64,000 bases of DNA, taken from NCBI GenBank assembly GCA_036898135.1, contig CM072517.1, forward strand, positions 60,348,990-60,412,989. Direction: 5' to 3'. Of this stretch, positions 23,221 through 34,741 are shown piece after piece. Below the pieces are notes generated by a model. It had not been told where the DNA came from, did no database searches, and worked only from the letters and a program-made list of their open reading frames with translations. Position numbers and translations under genes: made by a program. The DNA is from Oncomelania hupensis (lineage: Eukaryota > Mollusca > Gastropoda > Littorinimorpha > Pomatiopsidae). Numbering within the stretch: position 1 is the stretch's first letter; the number at the start of each line of letters is the position of its first letter.

Positions 23221-23322
23221 AGTTGACATTAATTCACAACTTGAAATGTTTAACAACACAGAAAACCATATTCAGAGTGCAAGGATTAGAAATGACATGA
23301 TTAATCAAAAACAGTCGTGTCT

Positions 23323-23683
23323 TCAGACATTTTGAACAGGGAAAAACTTTGAAATTGAAGACTGTTTTCGATTAATCAGGTCCTTTCTAATCCTTGCACT
23401 CTGAATGGCAGACTGGATGGCACTCATTTTGTCTACTCCAGGGACGTTGTTGACAAACAAGAACTTGGTCAAACAATTCTCCCCCTTTTCACTTCTTTGA
23501 ATCCCTTTCATTCTCTCTGCCAAACTCAAAACTTTCCTCTTGCACGACGCCCTTTTGACAGGCCAGTGTAGGAGAGTAATGTCCCTTACTTGCGTGAGTA
23601 ATGTCCCTTACTTGCGAACCGGAAATAGCAGACAATAGCAGGCGTACACTAACATGAGAGAAAAAAACGAAAGGTACTGTCAA
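23323..23683 (-). pseudogene. pogo-like transposase remnant, N-terminus joined to C-terminus
   Basis: Minus-strand frames give KVLSLAERMKGIQRSEKGEN, the start of the pogo/Tigger helix-turn-helix region. About 40 residues later comes RKDLINRKQSSISKFF, like the end of such transposases. The catalytic DDE core is missing, so this is an internally deleted, non-autonomous copy. A frameshift separates the first part (23489-23683) from the second (23323-23529). Confidence 0.65.
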
Positions 23684-24189
23684 TAAATTAACTGATATCT
23701 CTTTTAAACTGCCTAAGACAATCGTATAAAGGGCTTAAGACACGGTCGCTGGTTGCATAAACGAGGTTGTCACATACCAGAGGTCATTTATTATTGGAAG
23801 TGAATCTGTCAGAAGTTTTCAGGTCACATAACCGAGGGAGTCGTATACCAGAGAGACGGATACCGGAGGTTCCACTGTATGACAAAGACTTCAGGCAGAC
23901 CCCTTTGGGAACCCAGATGCACCCATGATATCAACATAAAAGTTACGAAGAGTTTATAAACAATATGGCTAGTTTCAACAACATAATAACGACCGCCCGG
24001 AAATAACACTGCACTAACTCAATCATAATTATTATTGTGGATCAGCCACTAAAACATGCCCCTAGTTTTCTAGTGTGACCAATGAAAGGCCATACAACAG
24101 ATCTTTTGCACCTCTTTTCAGGCTGGGATGGAATGGTACCAGCCTATATTATACTAGTGGTTTTGTACCGTGGCAAGCCAGGGTACACA

Positions 24190-24490
24190 GGTTCCCATAC
24201 CCCCCCCCACCCCTTGATATCTCCCCGTCCCAACCCTCCCCATGATGGCTCACCATACCCCCTTAATACCTACCCGAACCCACTTGATACTTCCCCATAC
24301 CCCCTTGATACCTTCCATACCCCCCTTGTAACCTACCTGTACCCTCCTTGATACTTCCCCGTTGATCGTTTCGCAGTTATGGATGAAAGGAATAGACCAT
24401 CACCATATCCCCTTATATATACCCGTATCCCCGTTATGCCTACCCATGCCCCTTTAAACATACCAGTAGCTCCCTTTTACCTACACGTAC
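24190..24490. repeat. Degenerate C-rich minisatellite
   Basis: Units near CATACCCCCTTGATACCT repeat with variation (TACCCGAACCC, TACCTGTACCC, TACCCATGCCC) for about 300 bases. No coding. Confidence 0.7.
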
Positions 24491-24507
24491 CACCCCATCC
24501 CGATCCT

Positions 24508-24510
<3 letters not shown>

Positions 24511-24539
<29 letters not shown>

Positions 24540-24627
24540 TTGAATATAGAATATAGAATATAGAACAATACAAATAGAAATCATAAAAAACACCAAGGTT
24601 TTAAAAGAAAAGAAAATTTGATATAAG

Positions 24628-24690
<63 letters not shown>
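24511..24690. repeat. (TAA)n microsatellites
   Basis: Two AAT tracts, 24511-24540 and about 24629-24687, separated by AATATAG repeats. Confidence 0.93.
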
Positions 24691-24691
<1 letters not shown>

Positions 24692-24778
24692 GTTAAAAGT
24701 AAAAAGCCTAAATTAAAAAGAAAAATATCCATATTGTAGAGTAAAAAAAAAAAAAAACATAAAAAAAAAATATGGCCC

Positions 24779-24842
24779 GCTGGAGATTTGAACTTGGGTC
24801 GCATGCACGGTAGTCGAATGTCTTACTAAGTCAGCCACTGGA
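24779..24842 (-). repeat. Degenerate tRNA-like sequence
   Basis: On the minus strand it has a tRNA-like A-box region (TGGCTGACTTAGTAAGAC) and a B-box-like GTTCAAATCTC, ending GCGGGCCA. The stems are imperfect, so it is more likely a SINE head or pseudogene than a working tRNA. Confidence 0.4.
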
Positions 24843-25337
24843 AATAAAACAAAATTTGCGGTATTAGAGAACGGCACGTTCTTGACACGGCCGGGTTGAA
24901 TCGGAAGCGCGCGGAATGAGGCTATTGCAGTTTGTGGACATTTTGTTTATTTATTTATCTCAGAAACGGTTAAACGCTCGGTAAGGAAATGTCGGCTATA
25001 ACGATTTCGCGGGTTTTGAGCGCACAGCAGGCCGATCCGCAGCGCCCAGAACCTGCCCAGATCAGCGTCCATACCGGACAAACTTTACAGTAGAGGCGAA
25101 GAAGGACTTCCGGCTAAGCAATTTATATATATAGATAGAGGCAAACAGCACAGCTGAACCCAACATGCCTCCACACAGTCTAGGCTTGACATGACGGATC
25201 TCTTCATACTCAGCTAGTGTCAAAGTCGTCTGTTTAGTGCAAACTGGTCTTCTTATGCTTATATTGTATGGAAGAGGCAGCCAGCCACAGTCTTGTCACA
25301 GTAAAAGGAGATAGAAATGACCGGTTCAGTTACTGAC

Positions 25338-25449
25338 CGGATGGCAGTGCTGTTCAATATTGTGTCAATGTTGTAGACAAACTCAAAACGGTTGCTGGTC
25401 CCACCGTTACTCAGCATTCCCCACTGGTCCACGCCATCAATGTTGCTGG
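25338..25449 (-). CDS. Arylsulfatase exon 12
   Basis: Encodes ASNIDGVDQWGMLSNGGTSN, RFEFVYNID and ILNSTAIR. The IDG-x-D-x-W motif, the E-x-V-Y-N-I-D strand and an N-glycosylation sequon (NST) are typical of the family. Acceptor GTTACAG, donor GTCAGT. Confidence 0.93.
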
Positions 25450-26098
25450 CTGTAACAAACAGAAACACACATACAAACAAAATAATACACTAACATAATC
25501 TACTCTCAAAGTCACAGCTGGTACATAGACATACACTATGGACATCTCTTATAAAACTAAAAATCTGCTGGAACAAAGTCAAAGCTTTAGAATTGTATCG
25601 AGGTTGACTTTTGAACTGTCAGTAGATCGAGGTATGCTCAGAAAGAAACCTTAAATCAAAATTAAAAGAACTCGCAAAACAACCTACATTCAAAACAATC
25701 TACATTCAAGCAACTCACATTATCACAACTAACACACAACTCCTGTTGGAGAGAATTGGGATAGACTGGAATCACTTAATTTGCTGACTGTACCATGATA
25801 ACCGAGCTTCTTGTGCATCTTATAATGCTGCACCTTGTTGAAAATGGGATTTTGTGTGTGTATTTATTCACTTGTATTGTGTACAAATTGCTAAAAGCTC
25901 AATGGTGAAAAGCTCTTGAGCTGGTGAAGCGCTATATAAGAACAATAACAAAGTGAAGACCTGAAGATTGGAAAATTTCTTTTTTGAAGTCTGCGAAAAA
26001 CTACGAATTTTAGATTCATTACATTTTTTTTTTTAATAAAGTAAAACCATGTTTTGAGGAAACAGAACTGGATGAGTAAATTCTGTGAAACAACTTAC

Positions 26099-26157
26099 CT
26101 GTTTCTAGGCCTGCAAGTCTCAAAATAGTCGGGAACCAATCCACAGCATGCATCATC
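26099..26157 (-). CDS. Arylsulfatase exon 11
   Basis: A 59-base exon encoding MMHAVDWFPTILRLAGLET. The H-x-x-D-W-F-P-T motif is diagnostic of sulfatases. Donor GTAAGT. Confidence 0.94.
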
Positions 26158-26259
26158 CTGAGACATCAAACAACCCAAAATCATTTACCTCGTAGCTTTC
26201 CTCCCCTTTCAGAAGTTGTTGTCCTACTGTACTCCTTAAGCTTCAAAGTGGTGACAGTA

Positions 26260-26400
26260 CAAACCCAGGTCTAGTCTATGCACTCAAGCATTCCATCACA
26301 CAGACTTTAAAGGTCCTGATGCTCATGTCCTAGACAGGTAAAAGCCAGCTACACACCTACACCCAGCAACGCACCAACATCCTTTCTCCACCATTTCTGG
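26260..26400. repeat. Short dispersed repeat
   Basis: GACTTTAAAGGTCCTGATGC and CATGTCCTAGACAGGT recur at 51715-51800 and, reversed, near 40455-40540. SINE or SINE tail; class not determined. Confidence 0.6.
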
Positions 26401-26514
26401 TAACGTGATTTAATTTATTTTATTTTCCTTTACATATTTTACGTTATTTTACTTTAATTTTTTAAATTTAGTTTAATTTAATATATATTTTTCGTTTTGT
26501 TGAGTGTGCCATAC

Positions 26515-26654
26515 TCATTGCTGACATAGCCTTGTTTGGTGAAGAGGTTCTTGCTCCAGGCAAAGGCTGCTCCTCTGGTGCCTCCTTCCCAGAAAGTGGT
26601 TTTTGCTCCACGCAGCGGCCAGTTGTTAGCCGCACAATCCACTGGACCGCCGTT
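26515..26654 (-). CDS. Arylsulfatase exon 10
   Basis: Encodes NGGPVDCAANNWPLRGAKTT and FWEGGTRGAAFAW, finishing with the split Glu of VSNE. It supplies Asn291 and Lys308 of the active site. Acceptor GATGCAG, donor GTATGG (a weaker site, but the only one that keeps frame with exon 11). Confidence 0.94.
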
Positions 26655-27078
26655 CTGCATCCACAAGACCAAACCAACCGTCAATTCACCCAGTCCAGAA
26701 AAGCGTATAAAACACTAGGATTAAAGAGTCTAGACTGCCCTCTCAATCAGGACAGCACAAGCTAGGATATAGTGGCACCTCTGTGCCAAAAGGAGCCATT
26801 TTGCGAAAACTCTGTTTCAAATCAGTCACGATTGAGGAAGTGACGTTTCATTAGGTCAACATTCTCCTGTCCGACACGTCTATCAGTATTTATGTAACGT
26901 TTGAGAGAGAGATGTAACTTGTTTTGCCAGAATTGCACACTAAATTATGGGTTCACTGTTGTTGTTTGTAGATTATAGTCACACTACACTTTCGCATATA
27001 GGTGACTACTGGACCGATTTATACTGACACCAGCGGGCCAGTTGTTGGTAAAGGGGAAAATAATATGATCACACGTTG

Positions 27079-27152
27079 ACCAATCCGGGATTCGAACCAG
27101 CGACCTTTCGGTTACTAGCAAGATGCTCTTACCAACTGAGCTACCCGGCCCC
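27079..27152 (-). repeat. tRNA-derived SINE head
   Basis: Reversed, it reads GGCCGGGTAGCTCAGTTGGT with AAGAGC, then GGTCGCTGGTTCGAATCCCG: clear A and B boxes of an RNA polymerase III promoter. The T-arm and anticodon arm pair poorly and the acceptor stem does not close, so I favour a SINE head over a real tRNA. Confidence 0.65.
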
Positions 27153-27857
27153 TCTGGGTTCACTCACTTCATCATGGAATTGTATAGGTCCAGTCCTTGA
27201 CTTCCCTAAAACTTCCCTAAATGGTGGGGCATAAAGTGGAAGCTGCCACAATTAAATATGATGGAGTACAGATCGAGGATGTTCACTGAAATATAGTTGG
27301 CTAAATGCATGAGTAAGACGCTGGTTATTGCATAGCATTCATATGGCTCCTCATAAAACTATTGGAGTGGTGCTTGAGCACAGGGGATAAAGAACCACCC
27401 AACAACCCGGTAGTATGTTTAATTACAAGTCAATAATATGTCCTCCATAATGAGAAAGCTCACTTAGATCTTTGAAAATCAGAATGGTTAAGGATAGAGT
27501 GTGATTTCTTCATGCATGTTCAGCATGTTCACCCATTATCAAAAACTACATCTATCAACCAATCTTTCATTACATTGCATGGTTTCTAGAGGAATAAATG
27601 TTGATTTCTATTGGGTTCCACCACGTTGCAGAATTCATTGGAACGAGGTATGTGACTAGCCAATGAATGCGCACAAACATCCGATTCTCTAACCATAACA
27701 AATTTGAATATATGTAACTATGAAATGTTTTCCTTACTAGAAAAGGCAGTTTATCATGATAGTAACAGCATTAAAAAGGTATTGATACTAAATTGTACAA
27801 GACTACTTTCTAACTACAGATAAAAACTGAGAGGAATGAAGAGAGAGCCTGACTGAC

Positions 27858-27955
27858 ATCAGCTGTGAAGACAAGCAGGGCATTATCCAGTAACCCTTTG
27901 GCCTCCAATGCTTGTGTGATGTTACCAAATGACTCGTCCATCATGGAAACCATGC
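27858..27955 (-). CDS. Arylsulfatase exon 9
   Basis: Encodes GMVSMMDESFGNITQALEAK, then GLLDNALLVFTAD. It holds the metal-binding Asp290 at its last codon and a sequon (NIT). Donor GTCAGT, acceptor TTGCAG. Confidence 0.94.
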
Positions 27956-28502
27956 CTGCAAAACAAACACTCCAAGGTAGGAAAATAATAATTAACCCTT
28001 TCGTTGGTTAATCTTTCTTTCTGTTGACTACTGCCTTCATCGTAGCGAATATTCTTGAGATTTTTGGTTTATCTCATTTGTATTGGCACAGTTAGTGAAG
28101 AAAGAAAGAAAGTGTAGCCAAGCTGAGTGTTTGACTCCCGCCTCTCGGCCATGACCTTAAGCACACCGCCCAACCCGAACTGTTATTTTCATTTATCTTT
28201 CATCAGACAGACATAAAAATTGTTGCCTTGCAAGGCGAGGAAGCGGGCTGATAGTAAACCGAGTTGCCAGCAACTAGTGCCACAACACTCTCTGCAGGTC
28301 ACTGCCTGCATAAAATGCATGCCGACAATGTAGTCCTGCTCACCACCAAAAGCAGAAGACGAATGGTCAGGCAGGAAGAATATATGTCGTGTCGCCTTGT
28401 CTTGTATAACTCAACAGCCACACCAAAGGATTCTGCATAGCAAGAGCCACCCAAGGCTAGACTAACAAACAAATGGAAAGTAAAAAATCCCTCCCAAGAG
28501 TG

Positions 28503-28530
28503 AAAGAAAGAAAGAAAGAAAGAAAGAAAG
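28503..28530. repeat. (GAAA)n microsatellite
   Basis: Seven tandem GAAA units. Confidence 0.9.
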
Positions 28531-28539
28531 GGAGACTGC

Positions 28540-29650
28540 TGACAAGGAAAAACAAGAATGACATATCCCGTATGACTTACATGCTCCTTATGGAACTTGC
28601 AACATTTAACATGAAAATTAGTGCCCGGAAGAAAAAAAAAAAACAAAATTAAACGCTAGCTTTAGAATGCAAAGTAATACAGACTTCGATATTTCAATGC
28701 CCTTGATCTTGAAATGACCTTGTCCTCTGGCTCTAAATACACTATGGTATGATCAAATAAACTACAGCAAAAGTTTTAAAGAAAAAAAATAGTGATCTTG
28801 GAATGGCTTTGACTTTCAATGACCTTGACCTTGGGATGACCCTGACCTTTACATGACCTCTGAGGCTCATGTATGATCCAATAACCTTCAAAATATTTTT
28901 TAGAGGTTCTTATATTCCAAACCTATGTTTCTGAACCTTTTTTTTTTTGTCCACAAGGTTCAGCAACCTAGGTTTGGGATGTGAGAACCTCGAAAGGAAA
29001 TTTTTGAACTTCCCCGAACGTTCCAATTTAGACAGGCAAATGACCCTGACCTTTAAGATTAACGCAAAAAAGGAACATATTTGAAAATTCAATCTATCAC
29101 CTCTAAATACAACAAGTTTGGACTTTATATCTGTCAAAGTTTAGGGTCGAGGTCACTTCTAAGTACCTATGCAAACTGACTTTGGACAGCTCTAGTGAAC
29201 TTGACTTTGGAGCTCGAGGTTGACCAAATTTGCAAAGTATGTGCGTCTCACTAATATAAAGTATGTCTCACTAATATTTACCATGCGTCAAAGAATCCTA
29301 AGTTCACTGTCAATAACTTCTCTTTTTTAAAAGTGAACTTTTGTGAAAAATTATCGAGATCATTCATTCAATAAACATTGTTGAGGTTTCATGGGTATAC
29401 ACATTCCTACCAAGTTTGGTTGCAATAGATGTAATAGACTCTTGAGAAATTATACCACTTTGCAAGTTTTCCACAGACGGATGGTGGACAGACGGATGGA
29501 CGGACAGATCTTTTTTTAAAATGTAATTTTTTGACTATTTTGGACTCACCTTGCACAGATTTGCAAAAAATCTGGACATTTGATCTGAGGGAAGGTAGGG
29601 AAGAGGAGAGGGGGGGGGGGAGAGTACATAAACTCGCATTGCTATGCATG
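28540..29650 (-). repeat. AGGTCA-rich dispersed repeat, reverse copy
   Basis: The family order seen at 9204-10262 appears reversed, from GCATGCATAGCAATGCGAG near 29650 to the GGAGCATGTAAGTCA tail near 28560. TGACCTTG motifs on this strand correspond to CAAGGTCA. It lies between sulfatase exons 9 and 8. Confidence 0.85.
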
Positions 29651-29654
29651 CAAA

Positions 29655-29895
29655 TCAAACATGGAAGATCGCTGACAAGAAGAAAGAAAGATTGCCGACA
29701 AGAAAAAAATAAAGGAAGATCTCTAACAAGAAAGAGAGAATGCGAGGTCGCTGACAAGAAATAAAGAATGGAAGATCGCTGACAAGAAAAAAGACAAAAA
29801 GATCACTGAAAAAAAAATAAAAAAGATTGCTGAAAAGAAATTTAAAAAAAAAGACAAAAAGATCACCGACAAGAAGAAAGAATTGAAAAAAGCTG
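29655..29895. repeat. Diverged purine-rich tandem repeat
   Basis: Units of about 28-32 bases around GATCGCTGACAAGAAAGAAA recur eight or so times with A-rich spacers. It abuts sulfatase exon 8. Confidence 0.8.
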
Positions 29896-29947
29896 GTAAG
29901 TAAAAAAAAGCTTGTGAGGTAAGAAAGCTGGTGCTGGAAGTACCAAC

Positions 29948-30011
29948 CACATAATGTCCGTCTGTCCTTGTTCTGCACATCGGGGTACAAAGCTTCATAC
30001 TTGGCAGGGAC
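29948..30011 (-). CDS. Arylsulfatase exon 8
   Basis: A 64-base exon encoding VPAKYEALYPDVQNKDRRTL and CG. It follows PLQ of exon 7, forming the PLQVPxxY motif shared by ARSB/I/J. Acceptor TTGCAG, donor GTTGGT. Confidence 0.92.
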
Positions 30012-30385
30012 CTGCAACACACCACATCAGTTTTCTCACACTCGCAATGCTAAAATGTCTTGTCCACATTCACAACAGAATGAGTACATTTAATGGCAAT
30101 TTTTTTTTTTAAATCGCACGAATGCAAACAGGTTAATTACTACAAAAAGTGTTCCTCAGACATTTTGCTGCAGGCTCGGGAAAAGATACTATGCTACTTC
30201 TCTTCGGATGAGAGCATAGATTTAATTTGCCTTCAGACAGCTCAGGGGGCACTGATGGCGTCTTCACTGAGAGAGTTCCACACTCTGCATGGCTGCTGCT
30301 ATACTGTTGTTGTTGTATCAATTTTTATTCATCAGATTAACATAAGTTGTACTGATAAACTGATTAGATCTCTGACACATTCTGC

Positions 30386-30645
30386 GAACAGCTATTGTTC
30401 CAATATTTCCAAGCTGACCCAACAGACCTCATACACAAATGAGAGATTTTGGAAGAGTTTTCAAGAAAAAGGGTAGGTGACTGGTCTAGCGAAGAAGAAG
30501 ATGGTATAGTAGATTGATAGAACAGAGCAGGAATGAGAAAAAACAAAGGAGAAAGACAGCGACAATGGGAATTTAAAGCACCAAATTTCCAGAAAGTGGG
30601 GATACTATTTATACACAAACGCTCGGCACCCCATGGGCAGGATAC
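30386..30645 (-). repeat. 580-bp family, 5' half only
   Basis: Reversed, it runs from the GGTGCCGAGCGTTTG start to the TCAGCTTGGAAATATTGGAA segment, and the 3' half is missing. So truncation in this family is not only at the 5' end. Confidence 0.8.
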
Positions 30646-31621
30646 AGTAATAGTGAGAACTGTCCTATTGCATGGTGATGCAAAAGCTTTCTTGACACTT
30701 CTTTTGTTGTAAAACGACTGTGGGAGAATGTAGGTGCTAGGTGTCCATTTTAGGTTTCTCAGACCATCACATGCATAGGTGAGGAACTAGGTATTGACCC
30801 TCACAGTTCACAAATCCCATCAGGCAACCTTACACCATGCTCCTAACCTTTTCCCTTTGATTTGGCTAAAAATTAGTCACTAAGTGGCTGTCCGAGTGTC
30901 CTGCAGGTTTTAGTGGTCAGTTGGAGGCCAAAATGAGTCAAAAAGCGGATAAAATTGAGCCCAAAAAGTGGCTGTCCGATCATCCTAGTGGTCAATTGGA
31001 GGCAAAAATGAGTACAAAAAAGCAGCTGTCTGAGCATCCCAGTGGTCAATTATGAGTCACAAAGTTTATGAAAGGCCATTCAGCAGAAGCAGAATAAGAT
31101 CAATTACAGAAGCAGATATATAATAATGCACGGGCATCATGCAACAGATGGAAAAGTCTACACGAATTAAAAAAATTAAATAATTCCTGCATTCCAACTT
31201 TAGTGAAAGTTTATTTACAGGGTCCCTATGGTGACTGACACGCGCACACACCACCAAACTGAAAATCCGTTCGCAAAAAAAACTGTTAAACAAAGCCGAC
31301 TCACTCACTCACACATTGCAAGGATAATGATGAAAACAAAATACTATCAGCAATGCCTGATGGTACAAAACAAAAACAACAAAATGAAAAGAAGAAACAG
31401 GCCTTTTTTCTTCTCTCCGGGTGCTACTATAAAGCATATACTGGGCAGTCAACCCAAAAGCAACGCTGACCCCAATCTTGAGTGAGAGGCTGTGGAAGGC
31501 TTACACAAAGCCTATGCTTGATAGATCTCTGAAACTCAGCTAGCGCCAAGGTCGCCTGTTTAGTGGAATCTGATCTATTGGCAGGAGAAGGCCAAAGGCA
31601 ATGAATTGATAATGCGTTTAC
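30646..31621. other. Intronic stretch without recognised features
   Basis: Contains a locally repeated phrase (GTGGCTGTCCGA and CAGTGGTCAATT, two to three times, about 30880-31050) but no gene or known mobile element. Confidence 0.4.
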
Positions 31622-31723
31622 CTGTAGTGGACAGTGGACAAGGTGCCAGGGCAGATACAAATACAGAGGTGTGGCTGGGTTGTGCTGTTCAACAATTCTT
31701 ACTGCGTTTTCTGTAAACAAGTA
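31622..31723 (-). CDS. Arylsulfatase exon 7
   Basis: Encodes YLFTENAVRIVEQHNPATPL and YLYLPWHLVHCPLQ. His232 of V-H-x-P-L-Q is the sulfate-binding His. Exactly 34 codons in phase 0. Acceptor TTGCAG, donor GTAAAC. Confidence 0.94.
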
Positions 31724-32649
31724 CTGCAACACAAGCGTACGTATAACCATTAGAGATCTGATACAGTCCAAAAGTAGTTGCTGCTGGGGTGACACGAAAG
31801 TACAATAAAATAATGCAAGAATTAAATATTAATACTATAAACGGGTTAAGATGGATACTGTAAAATTGTCACGAGTTCTCCCGAGTTGTCATGAAACATC
31901 TGCTAACTTTTAATCATGGTGTCCATGACTACGACATAAAACGTCTGGAAATGTTCTTCGACAGGGAAAGACAATCATAAGTTACCTGCATTTTACCTTC
32001 TATATTGTTTTCTGTTAAAGCTACATTACTCTCACTATCACATAAAAGATCAATCAAGAAAACTAATATAAATGTCTCTATTCTCCAAAACTTTTACAGG
32101 CATGTACAGAGATACGGCTAGTTTGTGCTGTATGCACAAAAGTTTTAAAAAGTTATATTTATGTTCAACTATAAAATAACACACACAACCTCAATTTTAA
32201 AAAAAAAGGTAATTGTAATGCAATGTTTGCTTATCTTGGTCCACAAACAGAGAAAAAAATCCACCTCACAGACCATGAATATTTGTAGCATAAGATATTC
32301 GTCTTCTATATATTAATATATACATATAAAATTAAACTCCAAATCTACTTTACTCTTCATCATACAATTGTGGGATCGTATCAGGCACATTAATGACAAA
32401 AGGATTGCACAGAGCGAACAAATGGCGGGATATACCATGGACAGAAACTTGCAATCACGTAAGGAAAATCTGCTGAAAAGATGTTGGCCAACATATAAGC
32501 CACTCCAAGTTTAGGCCATGAAAACGTACACAAAACTTTGCAGAGGATGCCTTCCTGTAACACCCGTGATCAAGCTGGTGTCCTCAAAACTTTGAAAGTA
32601 AACGCTATTGTCAATATAGTGTCTGCACTGTCGCGAGGCGCACACTCAC
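31724..32649. other. Intronic stretch without recognised features
   Basis: AT-rich; no open frame, repeat or known element recognised. Confidence 0.4.
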
Positions 32650-32726
32650 ATTGAAGTGTCGCTTATATGGGTCAACGTAGACTGATGTGTTGAGGCGCAG
32701 ATCGTAACCCACCAATTTCTCTGTGC
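32650..32726 (-). CDS. Arylsulfatase exon 6
   Basis: Encodes TEKLVGYDLRLNTSVYVDPY and KRHFN, preceded by a split Ser. G-Y-D-L-R plus a sequon (NTS) fits ARSB-like enzymes. Its acceptor GTTGCAG and first bases lie in a tandemly copied unit (32716-33470). Confidence 0.92.
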
Positions 32727-33470
32727 CTGCAACGCAAAATAACATTAATACATCCCCTCTTTCATTTCTTTTTCTTCATTCTCTTTCCCTTTTTTAAACT
32801 AACACTCGCATCTTTTGAGTATTGTATTTTCTCTGTGCCTACAATGCAAAATAATTACATTCTTCCCCCACTTACCCACTCCCTGCCTCCCTCCCCTCTT
32901 TCAATCATGTTATTCTTCATTCGCTTTCCAATTTTTAAACTAACACTTGCATCTTTCCTATCCTATCCTGTCCCGTAACCCGGAGGTCGTAGGGGCACCA
33001 CAGATGATCGTTTAACCAGCATACTCCATCTTTCTCTGTCCTCAGCAGCCCTGATGGCTTTGCTCAGTGTCAAACCAGTCCATTCTCAAATGTTGTCCTC
33101 CCACCTTTTTTTCGGTCTCCCTCTTCTTCTACCTCCTTGCACTGTGCCTTGCAGAATGGTCTTTGCAAGGCCTGATGATCTGGTGACGTGGCCATACCAT
33201 CGGAGTTTCAGTTTCTTCACCACTGTGAGCAGGTCATCGTGTTGTCCAATGGCTTGTGTGATGGTCTGTCGGACTTCGTCGTTGGTGATGTGTTGGGTAT
33301 AGGAAATGCCCAGAAGTCTTCTGTAGCACCTCATCTCCTATGCCTGCAATGCAAAATAATAATAACCTTACCGTCCCCACCTCCACCCCGTCCGTCTTCG
33401 CTTCTTTCTTCTTTTTTTGTCACTCTCCTTTTCTAAGCTAACACTTGCATCGTTTTAGAGTACTTGTGTA
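32716..33470. repeat. Three tandem copies of a roughly 120-bp unit around an exon 6 splice acceptor
   Basis: The copies begin at about 32716, 32828 and 33338. Each starts near TTCTCTGTGCCTGCAAYGCA and ends near AAACTAACACTTGCATC. The first includes the true 3' splice site of sulfatase exon 6; the other two carry altered versions of the acceptor. A LINE fragment sits between copies two and three. Confidence 0.8.
32959..33342 (-). mobile_element. LINE 3' fragment, reverse
   Basis: Reversed, it encodes MRCYRRLLGISYTQHITNDE through GRRRGRPKKRWEDNI and ends in GGATAGGA, matching 55743-56115 closely. It is a 5'-truncated copy of the window's main LINE. Confidence 0.92.
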
Positions 33471-34127
33471 ACAGCTAGGAGTGTTATAATGTTTGTTCCA
33501 TAATAACAAAATCTTGTAACAGATAACTCTCAAAATCAGGACTCCATATTCAGTTTTTGTTTTCTGTACCTTCTTCTTCATATATAAAAACTTAAACAGA
33601 GCCGGTTGTGTGAAGAAGTCTCTCTAACAGCATAACATAATCATATATTTTCATGACAGTAAAACAAAAAAAAATTAAATTATTTCCTGAGAAAAATAAT
33701 TTTTTCTAGATAAAAGAATAACCCTGAAAAGTGCTATGCAGAGCTTTCAAAAATAATGGGCATTGTCCACACAAACTAATTCAATACAACTTTATTTATC
33801 CACATAGAGCAATTACAATATTTCAAAGCAGCTCATATTTAAAATAGTTTAAAAACAGTGAAATGTAAAACATTGTCACACTATCTCAGAAGCACATGTC
33901 CTACCATACAAATATTAACCAAACATACAACACACACATAGATACACACACAAACACACACACCATGAACACTCACTACCAACAGTTAAAATGAAATAAA
34001 AGCATGATTCGAAGGTAAGAAAATAAGGTAAGAATGTCAATCAATCATCAAATCAATCAGTCGATAAACAATCACTCAATCACCAAATCAAGCCATCGAT
34101 GAGCGTTTATTTTTTTTTTTAAAGTTA
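33471..34127. other. Intronic stretch without recognised features
   Basis: AT-rich, with a CA-rich tract near 33930-33962 and AATCA-type repeats near 34035-34095. No gene seen. Confidence 0.4.
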
Positions 34128-34741
34128 CATTACATTACATGATTATTGCTTTAGGTCCAGCGGACCCTTTCTTCCGAGCCAAATCAGGACCAGTATAGCC
34201 GAATCAGGACCACAAATCAAGACCACAACTTCGCTGAAAGAGGACTCCCCCCTGATCCACATAAAAGATCTGCCGAAACAACCCTAGTGGTAACACTGAA
34301 GGCACTCGACCAGCCGGTCACTTTGCAATAAAGACACCCCACGCAGGGGACGCTGAGGCTATACTCTAATTTATCAAACCCCCGTTTACAAAAACAAAAT
34401 AGAATATAAACATCGTTACAAAACACATACATATAAAATGCCTACATTGCCAAATAATAACATCATAGAAAGCCCCAGTGACCACCTGGCAGAAAGCGTC
34501 CAATATTTCCAAGCTGATCCAACAGACCTCACACACAAATGAGTTTTGTCCCGGAAGAGTTTTCAAGAAAAAAGGTAGGTGACTGGACTAGCGAAGAAGA
34601 AGATAGTATAGTAGATTGATAGAACAAAATAGGAATGAGAAAAAACAAAGGAGAAAGACAGCGACAGTGGGAATATAAAGCACTAAATTTCCAGAAAATG
34701 GGGATATTATTTATACTGAAACTCCCGGCACCCCCCACGGA
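34128..34741 (-). repeat. 580-bp family, full length
   Basis: Reversed, it runs from GGTGCCGGGAGTTTCAGTAT to the GGACCTAAAGCAATAATCAT end and ATGTAATGTAATG tail. It contains both variants of the 3' segment (GAGCCAAATCAGGACC and AGCCGAATCAGGACC), as if joined from two subfamilies. Confidence 0.88.

Larger units (their letters stand above)
18999..23879 (-). mobile_element. pogo/Tigger-like DNA transposon (19001-23877) with TA duplication
   Basis: The left end CAGTGGAACTTCCGGTAT and the right end reversed, CAGTGGAACCTCCGGTAT, match at 17 of 18 bases and are flanked by TA on both sides, the target of Tc1/mariner/pogo elements. CAGTGGAACCTC is a known Tigger-type terminus. Its own interior is short; most of the span is the gypsy element inserted at 19254. 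It lies in the intron between sulfatase exons 13 and 12. Confidence 0.85.

Noticed and set aside
27079..27152. Functional tRNA gene
   Set aside because: A and B boxes are clear but the T-arm, anticodon arm and acceptor stem do not pair properly; a SINE head fits better.
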